Source of the DNA: Escallonia rubra | Lineage: Eukaryota; Streptophyta; Magnoliopsida; Escalloniales; Escalloniaceae | NCBI GenBank assembly: GCA_033065855.1 | Contig: JAVXUO010002465.1 | Coordinates: forward strand, 62,001-126,000 | Direction: 5' to 3' | DNA: 64,000 nucleotides | Shown here: piece by piece, positions 54,901 through 64,000 of the stretch | How positions within the stretch are numbered: the stretch's first letter is position 1 | Layout: every line of letters begins with the position of its first letter | Position numbers and translations under genes: made by a program | Notes under the pieces: generated by a model | What the model saw: only the letters and a program-made list of their open reading frames with translations | Told to the model about the DNA's origin: nothing | Databases searched by the model: none

Positions 54901-57900
54901 TGCCGTTCTCTGCTTTCTAATCTCAACCTAGAGTTCGGCACATTAGCTCAAGCGTTGCATAACATAAAGATGTCTGAAATTAAAAAGGGAGGGTGTACGA
55001 GAATAAGAAATGTCAACTTACTGAGTCACCCTCCCGCTGCAAAGCCAAAACCTGAAGAGAAGTTTTAATCTGCAACCAATGATGTAAATATCACAACCAT
55101 ATTATTTAGTCCTTAATGGTGGAGATATCCCACCTTTTCAGCACGTGATGAAAAGCGTTAAGAAATTGCAAACATTTTTTAGACAATACGGATGACATTA
55201 TTTAAATCATCAACATGCCATGCATTGTCTTCATCATTTTACACGTAAAACGTAATATGCTATCTCTTTAAACTTTAGAGGAAGACCACATATTTCCAGC
55301 AAAACACAGGAAACCATCTTGTAATGCTAGTGGCTATCATGTAAAAGATTTCAAATGGAAAGTCTGAAGTAAAAGAATTCTAAAAAATGACTCCTTCACG
55401 TGCATTCTGCCCGATGATCAGTGTGTGACAACATATTAGGTGCATTTTACTGAGACCACATTGTCAATTCATGAGTTTTCGGTCCCCGAATAATGAGAAG
55501 ACAAACATGCAAGCAGCCTATCTGATATCATGTACTTAAGAAATCCACTCAAGCTCACATTGTAACTGTATACCATGTTACAAGAATCACCATAGATATA
55601 CGGATACTCACAATATGGCGTTCAGTTTTGAAGTAGGGTTGTACAACAGGAAGACCTAGAGGGGTTATCCATCGCACAGGTTGATTTTCTGAAGCAATCA
55701 CCTGCACCATCCAAAACCTAACAATTCATACGAAGCTCCCCCAAAAATATAATGGAACTCAATGGCAAAATTTACGTCAGTTACTCCACTAAAATGCACC
55801 TTTGCACAGTCACCAAGCCAACCCATTATGCCACGTGCAGCTTGGAATATCTCTCCAAGAGCGGCCAGTGTCACCTACAGAAAAAATTCAGTATGATACA
55901 AATTTAAATAATTGCTCCTACGAGTTGCTGGTTCTAACTAAAGCTGCCGTAAGTTTATTATTTCAACAGCTAGAATTGCATTTTGCAACTTATCTAAGGC
56001 CTATATAACCATGAAAATGGTCATTAGCATGTTGAACACCTACATTCTATCTCCTGAATATCAGAAGCATGGCAATCCAATGAAATATGGTTCATCAGAT
56101 TGACAGAATGCACTAACATCTTCAAAGTATTAGTATGGAGTAATATAGAATTCCACGGTGTCACCAACATGAAATAAGAATCAAGCAAACCCATTCTAAA
56201 CATAAACATCTGTTTGACTTCACAGTATCACCACCAGGCAACGCTGCAAGCTTACATTGCCAAGTTAGCCTACCTTACCACCTTAGAAGTGACAGCATGA
56301 ACTCAACAACTCCTCATGGAAGTTACGTGAACAAGGCCCTCAATTTCTTGTGCTGTAATTTGGTAGTAATCAGTTACAAATGTGGACAACAGGGACTTAA
56401 ATGAAAAAACGCAACCTCAATAGAGTTGAGCAAACAAGAAGGGGTACTTATGATTTTTGAAGGAAAGATGAGAGGGTGTCTACATCTTGCCCATCCTAAA
56501 ATCGGATTATACTGTTTGGTGTTAAACATTTCAGAGCCACATTTCTCTAATATGTTATGACCCTGTACTGCAGTTGAACTCTACAGGTTGTTCACAATTT
56601 CCTATTATATCTTCGAGTTATGGGAAGACCTAATAAGCTAACACTATACAGATTTCAGGATATTGAGGTCGTAAACAGGTTTTATCAACAAATCTTTGAA
56701 GCACCCTTTCCGCTAGTTCAAACAAGACACGGCATGTCTACTTGAGAAGCAGATTAGAAAGGTATTACGCGACCTGCTTGATAGGGGTCCTGTCTAATAT
56801 ATTAATTTGCCTTCTACAAAATAAGTTTGTGTTAAACACTCAAACTTGACAGACACTACACTACCCGTACCACCTTTAATAATAATAGAAAATCGAGCCT
56901 CCTGGTTGCTAATTGCTTACTTTAGCAGAATAGCAAGCTGCACTAAACAGCAGCCTATCATCGGTAATTTGTCCCTTCTCCTCCAATCTTCTTTTTATCT
57001 GCTCACGTGCACCAACATAAGTAACACCATAAACTGAAGTCATTACCGTCTGTTTCACCAGTTTCCGGTCTACCTGAAAAGTTTTGAAGCATCAGCTGTC
57101 AGAGGATGTGAGTTAGTACTGATGTCAAATGCCACAATAAGGTTACTAGACTTTTGATAAGAATCTTAAATATATAACATGATGCTTAGCCTTTGAAGAC
57201 CATACGCAAAGGAAGTCAAATGACAAAAAATTCACAGGTCAAAAGCAGGAGATAACCAACCTGACCAATTAAGACCTTGGCTAATAAAGCATTTGGATTA
57301 TTGGCAGGGTCCTTATTGCTGTCCCGTATCATTATAGCGTGAACCCTAAGGAGCAACAAGGAGTTTATATATAAAGAGTATTTTGCAGATTGAAAAAAAT
57401 ACAGCCAACATATAAGCAATTGAATGCTACTCAGAGCTGCTGATATTCAGCAGAAACGAACCACAGTTATCTAATAATAGAAGTGAATCCCAACATTAAT
57501 TGCACCTAAAGGTGCTTCCAAGTTTTTGGGGGATAAATGGAAATAGGTTCTCTATTTCCTTCACAACAGTGGGGCTAGGCTGCATCAGCAAGCCTCTCCA
57601 GACCCTAGGCAAGAGTCTCATGCACTAAGAGACCCTTTCTTCAATGTAATCAGATCTGCCCCAAGCAGAGTGGATGAGGCAAACCCAGATAGAGCAAATG
57701 TATGTACAGCAAAATAAATGTCAAGCAAGGCTGTGCAAAGTAATTTATCCCTACGGAAAGTCAGATCGGAAAACAGTAGCGTGGATCCCACAAAAGAACT
57801 ACGTAGACCAACGCTCCTACGCAAACCTCATAAACGAAATCTAGAAGCACCATGCTTGACTCAAAGATGCATCATCAAGACAAAGGATTGCACTGTGAAA

Positions 57901-58378
57901 TGCAGCTATTGAGTTAGAGTTAACTTAACAGTTAAATGAAGTTCGGTGTATTAAAATTGCTCATTTAGGGTCCGGTGGGTCTTTGCCAGGATTACATTAA
58001 ACAGATGGGTACAGCAGGTTGGAATAGCAGGTCTAGCTGATTGTTTGCGCTTACAACTTGTTCTTTCTTTCGCCTTTCTCTTATTTTTTTCTCAAGTAAC
58101 ACAAAATCCCCTTTCACTCAAACCCAAAGATTCTCGTTCGACCAGTCCAAATATTGCAAGTAAACCAGTTTCTTGCTATTGATGAAAAACGAAGGAATGC
58201 AACACGAGATTGGTAAGCAATTTTGTATGCAATTAAATACACCCCCATTCAATGAGGACAATACTTTAAGTTCCCATGCTCAAGAGTACAACTTAAATAT
58301 TACTGACCTTGCAGCAATTTCTGAGTAAACGTCAGCAGGTTTATCTCCAGCAACTAAGTTGACAGCAGTAGCTTCTAA
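51998..58378 (-). CDS. Phage-type organellar RNA polymerase (RpoT), C-terminal nine exons
   Basis: Exons in transcription order: 58378-58308, 57345-57261, 57073-56921, 55874-55800, 55701-55612, 55069-55022, 54927-54813, 52899-52796, 52108-51998. All junctions are GT-AG with matching phases; total 852 bases, 283 residues plus TGA, no lesions. The protein matches T7-type polymerase: [20 protein letters not shown], then [10 protein letters not shown] (Lys631 and Tyr639 equivalents), FVHSLDGSH (His784 region) and [13 protein letters not shown] (Asp812 equivalent), ending in LKSPYFFN, with the C-terminal Phe-Asn typical of plant RpoT. These nuclear genes encode mitochondrial and/or plastid RNA polymerases. 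The exon with DGSC.GLQHYAALGRD (Asp537 equivalent) and everything upstream is not found to the window edge. It is either beyond an intron over 5.6 kb or lost. RpoTm, RpoTp and RpoTmp cannot be told apart without the N-terminus. Confidence 0.88.
52900..54812 (-). other. Long intron of the RpoT gene; odd coding-like patch
   Basis: 1.9-kb intron between the exons with the His784 and Asp812 equivalents. Around 53640-54210 the plus strand has a run with frames such as [20 protein letters not shown] and [19 protein letters not shown] that look like decayed protein, but no family is recognised. Confidence 0.4.
57346..58307 (-). other. RpoT intron (0.96 kb)
   Basis: Lies between two firmly placed exons; no conserved element seen inside. 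Confidence 0.6.
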
Positions 58379-58793
58379 CTGCAAAATAAAACCATCAATT
58401 TAGAAGATAATGCATGCAAAATCATCTCAAAAGTAAGACGTCTTTATTTATAAGTCATATATGTGATCAGAAGTAAAGAAAAGGAGCTCCCAGAAGACCC
58501 AAAACTCTAGTGCAGATAGGGGTGCAACTTGGGCCGGGCAACCCGTGGACAACCAGTGCCAGCCAGCAGAAATATGGGAATGGACTTGCTTTTTTGGTGA
58601 CCGTGGTGCAGAGCCCAAAATTTTGGGCCCGTAAAAAATATGGACCGGACATGGGCAAAGGTTTTGACAAGCCCGTCCAGCATGTCTAACTATTATATAT
58701 ATATATATAAAAGTACGTATGAGCTTAAATGACTAATCTTTTCTTTCCTTAAAGTACCATTTTCTAATTGATATTCCCATAAAAGGTTAAGGG
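58379..58793. other. Upstream intron or flank; small TIR-like repeat at 58.50-58.70 kb
   Basis: 58525-58690 holds GGGTGCAACTTGGGCCGGGC on the left and GGGCAAAGG...AAGCCCGTCCAGC on the right, G/C-rich words typical of a plant hAT-like MITE, but no clear duplication. A short TA run lies near 58694-58710. Confidence 0.35.
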
Positions 58794-59529
58794 CTATGAA
58801 GCACCGGTGCGGCAGTCTGGGGGAAGAACCGGCACCGGATGCGCGTCGGGTGCGCGCTGGGTGCGGCATCGGTGCGCACTGGGTGCGTGTCCGAAACTTT
58901 TTTTTTTTCAATTTATTTTTTGGATCTTGGGTGCGGCTCGGATACGCACCCAGGGATTTTTGGCAGAGAGTAGAAGAAGAAAGAAAGAGAAGGAGGAGAA
59001 GAGAACAAGGAGAACAAGAAAGGAGAAGAAGGAGAAGAGAAGAAACAACCTGCGCCGGAGCGGCAAGGGTCTTACGGCGATTGGCTAGGGTCTTCCGGCG
59101 GCAGGCGAGGGTCTTCCGGCGACAGCGCCCCTCCTTGCCCAGATCTGAGTTGTGACGGCTATGTTATATAAACAGGAATAAACTTATAAGCTAGGGTTTT
59201 TTTGAAGTTTCTCTTTATTATGTTTGATTCCCCCACTTTGTTAACAATCTTTTAAAATGGCCCCAAACTTTTTAAAATATAACAGAACTTCTACAATCTT
59301 TGTCATAATTGATTATGCACTTTCAATATTTCTAAAGCAGCCCTCAAAATTAACAAAATACCTTATTGTTTGTCTAAAATAGCATTATTTTTCTTAAATA
59401 TAAATAATATATATTAATAAATTTTTGCTGTATCCCCGCCGCACCCGTATCCTATTTTTTGAAAATATGACGTATCCGCGTATCCGCACCCGTATCGCAT
59501 TCGCACCCGCACCGGAATCCGTGCTTCTT
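58794..59529. mobile_element. Non-autonomous Mutator-like element, 736 bp
   Basis: A 10-bp duplication AGGTTAAGGG flanks it (58784-58793, 59530-59539). The ends carry inverted GAAGCACCGGTGCGG and CCGCACCGGAATCCGTGCTTC. Nine- to eleven-base target duplications are the Mutator/MULE hallmark. The interior is GC-rich at both ends, with GGTGCGxx words near the left end and CGCACCCGTATC words near the right, plus a purine tract (58970-59050) that produces Arg/Lys/Glu-rich spurious frames. There is no transposase. It lies in what would be an RpoT intron if the upstream exons exist. Confidence 0.7.
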
Positions 59530-59539
59530 AGGTTAAGGG

Positions 59540-60700
59540 TTAGTAAGAGTGTTTTTTTACTTATAACATTTTTTCCGTTAAATACCCTTTTTAAATTAGA
59601 GTGTTATTTAAAAATGAGGTGTTTTTGACTTCTCATAAGATATCAAGCCTCTTTCCTTATAATATCCTTATTGGGATATATGTTTTGGTTAGAGTTAAGC
59701 ATTGTTTTGACTTTTGACTTAAAAATGAGGGTGTTTTTGACTTCTCATAAGATATCAAGCCTCTTTCCTTCTAATATCTTTATTGGGATATATGTTTTGG
59801 TTAGAAATAAGCATTGTTTTGACTTTTGACTTAAAATTTTCTTTTTTTCATTAATTACCTATATCAATAATTGTGTGATTAAAAAATAAGGGTGTTTTTG
59901 ACTTCTTATATAATATCAAATCTCTTTCGTTAAAATATCTTTATCGTAACATATGCTTTTGTTAGAGTAAATGATTGTTTTGACTCTTATTAAAAATAAA
60001 ATAAAAAAGAAGAAGAACAAACCCTATAAAAATTCTATAAAATCACCTTTGAACTCCTGCATGCTCTAATTATTGAAAAAATTCCTATCAAACACTACTG
60101 CCTCCATTCGCGTTAAAACTAAACTGCCTTAGAGTTACTACATCTTCTCCATCATATTTGATTAAAGAAAATAACTTGCAGAGAACAGAGTTTTCTTTTC
60201 TATAGTCTTTTTCGAGAAATATAATATACATGAACTAAATTGAATATTTTGCTAGAAACTCAATATTTTTTAATTTTTTATTTCATATTCATATCATGAA
60301 CTAAGCCATCATCTCCTTGAACTATTACGCAAAGACGCAACAACAACCCAAAGCATGAAGCATACACCCCCCCCCCCCCCCCCAAAATATATATATATAC
60401 ATTGTTGCCACTCTACCTGGCCAAAAACACGGAGAAGGAGTGGTTTTTTTCTTAAGAGCTACTACATCTTTCCATCAAATTTGATAAAAAAACTAAACTA
60501 CCTTATTAGCTACTACAATCTTCTCTATCAGATTCGATTAAAGAAAACAAACTGCTAATTACAGATTTTTTTTTGTTGCCTTTTAGAAGAAATGTAATAT
60601 ACCTAAACTAAATTGAATATTTTGTAAGAAACTCAATCTTTTTTCAAATTTGTATTTCATAACACTCTCATGTGTAGATATGCAATGGGTTAAATGACTA
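59540..60700 (+). repeat. Diverged tandem and direct repeats
   Basis: A unit of about 115 bases occurs three times between 59610 and 59990, each with TTGACTTCT.ATA.GATATCAA and GGGATATATGTTTTGGTTAGA-like words. A second pair of about 200 bases follows: 60110-60270 and 60440-60650 share TACTACATCTTCTCC.ATCA and CTAAATTGAATATTTTG. 60367-60383 is a run of 17 Cs. No coding capacity. Confidence 0.65.
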
Positions 60701-62319
60701 AATATTTAAATATTTTTGTTAAGTCTTAAAGGTTTCTAAATATTGAGGGTGCTTATGATTTGTAGAAAGGTGTGGCTAAATTACAACCTTTTTGGCTAAC
60801 TTTAATTTTTTTACTAACGAGGTTAAAAGTTTATTAATGCATCTTTTAATGACAAAAGACCATGAATATAACCAAAATGGGTAAGGATCTGGCCCCAGCT
60901 TCAAAAATTGATATCAAGGATTACAATAGCTATACAATTTTCATTATAAATATCCTTTTTTAAAATCAAAGGTTTACAAAAATTAAGGGTATTTGTGACT
61001 TTTAAAAATGTGAGGCTTGACTACAATTTTTTTTGGCTAAATCGAATCAATTTGCTGTAAAAGAGGTTAAAAGTTCACAAATGCATGACAAAAATATATG
61101 AATTTAGCCAAAAATCTAGCCCCACCGCGTGAAAATGATCCGAAAGGGTTACATGGCTAAACATTTTTTTGTAAAAATACCCTTTTTAAATTCATAAAAT
61201 TTACAAAATTAAGGGTATTTTTTATTTGCAAAAGAGTGAGGCGAAATTATATCATTTCAGGATAAATTTTAATATGTACTTAGTGAAGAGGTTAAAAGTT
61301 CAGTACTAAGTTTTTAGTGACAAAAGAATGAATCCAATTAAAAGCAGAAGTGGATCTAAGCCAATCATATAATATAATGCTAAATCTCCGTTCACCTTTA
61401 AAAAAATCCTATTAAAATCTAGCCTTAATACTTACCAACATCAAAATCGATAAAATGAACACCTTAAATTTCGCTACTCTTTAGAGAACTGTAACTAAGT
61501 CCAGGTATTGTCATGTTCTTTATTTCATTATTTAAGGTGGACCGACTAATGCATTCACTAACTTTTGTATATGACTGTAAATTTAAATTTATCGACATGA
61601 CCGAGTCAGAATATCTACAAGTTCGACTAAGCCTTCTTTTTCAGCCTTTTTGATATTTATGTATTATTTTGTGTTTGGTAAAGTAGTGGGTTATTATAAT
61701 TTTCTTACTCTCAAAACCTTATGCCATAAGTTATAATTTTTTCCTTTTATTTTGATGATACAGGTCTTATATATTCTGATGAATGATCTGTTTTAGAAAT
61801 AATTCTTCATAAACTTTTGTTGAGTTTGTCTTTGTATTATGAATGTAATGCTTATGTATATAAGGTGAGAAACTTAGGTTTGTGAACATTGATGAAGTTA
61901 CTTTGTTCTTTATTATCTTATATGAACCTCACATGTTCATTTCGTAGTATACATTTCAAAAGGAAACATACACACGCACGTATATATTGACCTCTTAGAT
62001 GACTAGGTGTGGTATAATCATATAAATCTGTGTTATAAATAAAAATCTTATGGCAAATATATGCTAAACTACATACAGAACTAAATTAATAGCATTGTTG
62101 TACTACTAAGTTGAAGAAGGTCATGCTAGGTAAAAATAAAAAAAGCTTTAATTGAAAAGTAGTAAAGGAAGATAACATTAAGATTAAGCGTAGTCTTAGA
62201 CCAATTATACTCAAAACTTAGAATTTAAGCTAGAAAAATTAAAAAAGAACTTGCTTTGTACTTTAATCTTCAATAATAGATACATGAAAATTATAACAGA
62301 CTAAATCATTACCAAAAAA
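60701..62319. other. AT-rich DNA with loose repeats, no gene
   Basis: GAGGTTAAAAGTT with TTT..TGACAAAAG words recurs at about 60820, 61065 and 61290, giving a diverged repeat of roughly 240 bases. The remainder to 62.3 kb shows nothing recognisable. Confidence 0.5.
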
Positions 62320-63530
62320 AATAAACTGCAGGGCTATTTTGACCCTAACAATTATCACCGTAAGAAATAACCATCATTATACAGAAAGAAACAAGATGCA
62401 TAATGAATGATACTGAAAGTCCTAAGTGATGATATTTTGAACTTTAGTGGTGATGCTTGAAGGAAAAAGGGCCAAAACTCTAAAAGTGAACGATAAAAAA
62501 CTTTAGAAAGATCCTTAAGAGTTACAGATTCTAGATTTATTGCTTAAGCAATTGAGCTTTTATATGTGCACCGCTAGATCTCTTGAATTCACTTGATTAT
62601 AGATTTTGAAAATACAACACATACGCTCCTAACTCCTTTCGTTTTACGAACTTTGTTATACATTTATTGATCATGACTCCTTTCCGTTGACATTTTACCA
62701 TCGAGAATTCTTTTTGGGTTAATTTTTAAACTTTCGTTAACATTATTTAGTAATAATTCAGAATTTTCTCAATTTTACTTCCTAGACTTGTATGCACACC
62801 ATAGAAATATGTTTCAAAAAATTGGACATCTCAAGTTACACTCTTGACATTAATTGTCTATAGAATATCTTCACTGTTATTACTGTAATGTCAAACTTGT
62901 AGTGTTTCGTGAAAATTGCATATTTGTGCAAGACTCAAGATTTTCTTTCGCGGCAACTTAACGTGACAAAATAAATAACACCCCCACCGTCCCTAGAAAA
63001 CTGATTATATTTTCTTTTTGGGCCGTCCCACAAAAAGTGATCACTTCCAAATTAGGAAAGATTCTATACGTATTTTTACATACTTACCCTTTTTATAATT
63101 TTTTTATTCTATTTCTCTCACCACATTTAATTCTCTATCAACTCATTTTCTCTCTCGTAACCCACCACTTTATACTTTTTAATTCTATTTCTCTCACCAC
63201 GTTTAACACTCTACCAACCAATTTTCTCTCTCATGGCCCACTAGCTTCCCCCCTCTCTCTAAAGGGTAAAATGGGAAAGACACAATATATAACATAAATC
63301 TTTAATATACGTGCAAAGTAAAATAGATCACTTTTCAAGGGACAGAGGGAGTATGATAGATAGTGACAAATATTGGTGATAATTCACATTAAAAATTCGG
63401 ATTTGAAAGAAAGACCGTGCTTTTGACAATAAACTTCCATACTTTGAGTCTTTGATTAGCAGTTAGCAACCGATTTACTTATTATAACTTAATTGTAAAG
63501 GTCGTATTCATTAGCTTTTGTGTTTTTCAC
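62320..63530 (+). repeat. Old dispersed repeat, copy 2, interrupted by a MITE
   Basis: Parallels 2098-3040: GGCTATTTTGACC, GATACTGAAAGTCCTA, TTTTGAACTTTAGTG and, past the MITE, GAGTCTTTGATTAGCAGTTA. The element in copy 1 lacks the MITE, so the MITE arrived later. Confidence 0.5.
62979..63353. mobile_element. Stowaway-like MITE (Tc1/mariner type)
   Basis: The left end ACCCCCACCGTCCCTAGAA and right end CAAGGGACAGAGGGAGTA form the imperfect terminal inverted repeat CTCCCTCCGTCCCT typical of plant Stowaway MITEs. About 375 bases, AT-rich, with two internal copies of TCTATTTCTCTCACCAC. TA at the right end fits the TA target, but the left TA is imperfect. Confidence 0.65.
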
Positions 63531-63592
63531 CCATATTTATAATTTTTTTTTTGAATCACTATATAACGTGCAAAGCACATAATTCTTACAAG

Positions 63593-63619
63593 TATATATA
63601 TATATATATATATATATAT
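63593..63619. repeat. (TA)n microsatellite
   Basis: About 13 TA units. Confidence 0.95.
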
Positions 63620-63729
63620 GGGAGTCGATCCACACCCACCGGTGGAGAAATAATAATTTCTCCACCATAAATCTAGCCATCCACGTGTACTCGTGGATGG
63701 TCCAGATCTGTTTTTTTTTTTTTTTTAAA

Positions 63730-63804
63730 GTTGCAACCGCCACTCTTTCAAGCGGTTGCAACCGCCACTCTTTCAAGCGGTTGCAACCGCCACTCTTTCA
63801 AGCA
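63730..63804 (+). repeat. 25-bp tandem repeat, three copies
   Basis: Units 63730-63754, 63755-63779 and 63780-63804 (GTTGCAACCGCCACTCTTTC...), the third with one change. GGTTGCAACC at each joint is palindromic. Confidence 0.93.
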
Positions 63805-64000
63805 GTTGCAAAAATTGACAAAAATGCCCCGTAAAGCTAAAAAAACCCAACCGCAAGAAAAACTAGCGGTTGGGGGCCCACGAATTTCCTCCCAACCGCT
63901 ACAAAGTGTAGCAATTAGGAGGACACCCAACTGCTACACTTTGTAGCGGTTGCACTGTACTTTTTTAGGATTTTTTTTAATGAAAAAGTGGGGCCACTTA
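63805..64000. other. Inverted-repeat rich end of window, element cut by the edge
   Basis: GCTACAAAGTGTAGC (about 63898) and GCTACACTTTGTAGC (about 63933) are each palindrome-like and pair with each other, alongside AGCGGTTG/CAACCGC words shared with the 25-bp repeats. Probably one end of a DNA transposon continuing beyond the window. Confidence 0.45.

Noticed and set aside
58796-59155. 119-codon Arg/Glu-rich frame resembling a basic nuclear protein
   Set aside because: Composition comes from a purine tract and GGTGCG words of the Mutator-like element; no splice sites or domain.
63537-63776. 79-codon minus-strand frame near the window end
   Set aside because: It is translated from the TA microsatellite, an A/T run and the 25-bp tandem repeats.

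Overview
The window is nuclear DNA from a flowering plant, most likely a eudicot. The evidence is AT-rich sequence with GT-AG introns, plant-specific gene families (GT47 exostosin-like, LRR receptor-like protein, heptahelical HHP, phage-type organellar RNA polymerase) and plant transposons of most major groups: Copia-type, Gypsy-type, LINE, CACTA, hAT, Mutator-like and Stowaway. The species cannot be named from the sequence. All boundaries were read by eye; no alignment or database search was run.

Layout. 1-3.3 kb: no gene, low-complexity DNA and an old dispersed repeat (2.1-3.0 kb) that recurs at 62.3-63.5 kb. 3.3-5.7 kb: an apparently intact four-exon minus-strand GT47 glycosyltransferase gene (447 codons when spliced). 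6.5-8.5 kb: a complete small LTR retrotransposon with target duplication, tRNA-iMet primer site and polypurine tract, whose only ORF is Gag-like. 10-16 kb and 25.7-28.2 kb: several diverged copies of one noncoding repeat family with long microsatellites, a tRNA-like promoter remnant, a TCGCGA cluster and an RNase H fossil. 16.2-19.1 kb: a truncated FQR1/WrbA quinone reductase pseudogene split by a non-autonomous hAT element with a perfect 8-bp target duplication. 21.1-24.8 kb: an LRR receptor-like protein gene with clean exon phases but two single-base frameshifts. 25.0-25.7 kb: a frameshifted C-terminal fragment of an HHP/adiponectin-receptor-like gene. 32.4-42.7 kb: a decayed CACTA element (transposase tail, second accessory gene, subterminal GCGGTCGCTAAA repeats, terminal CACTATAGG end). 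Part of it, with flanking Copia debris, is repeated in direct orientation about 4.2 kb further on. 42.8-46.7 kb: a LINE fossil cut by a 1.88-kb Gypsy-derived mini-element with 95-bp LTRs. 47-50.1 kb: LTR-like sequence, a Copia Gag scrap and the end of a Gypsy pol. 52.0-58.4 kb: nine clean minus-strand exons for the C-terminal 283 residues of a phage-type RNA polymerase; the exon with the first catalytic Asp is not in the window. 58.8-59.5 kb: a Mutator-like non-autonomous element. The rest is AT-rich repeat DNA and a Stowaway-like MITE.

The genes do not form one pathway. Only the GT47 gene looks complete. The RNA polymerase part looks functional as far as it goes. The receptor-like gene is one or two bases from an open frame and may be an assembly error or a recent pseudogene.
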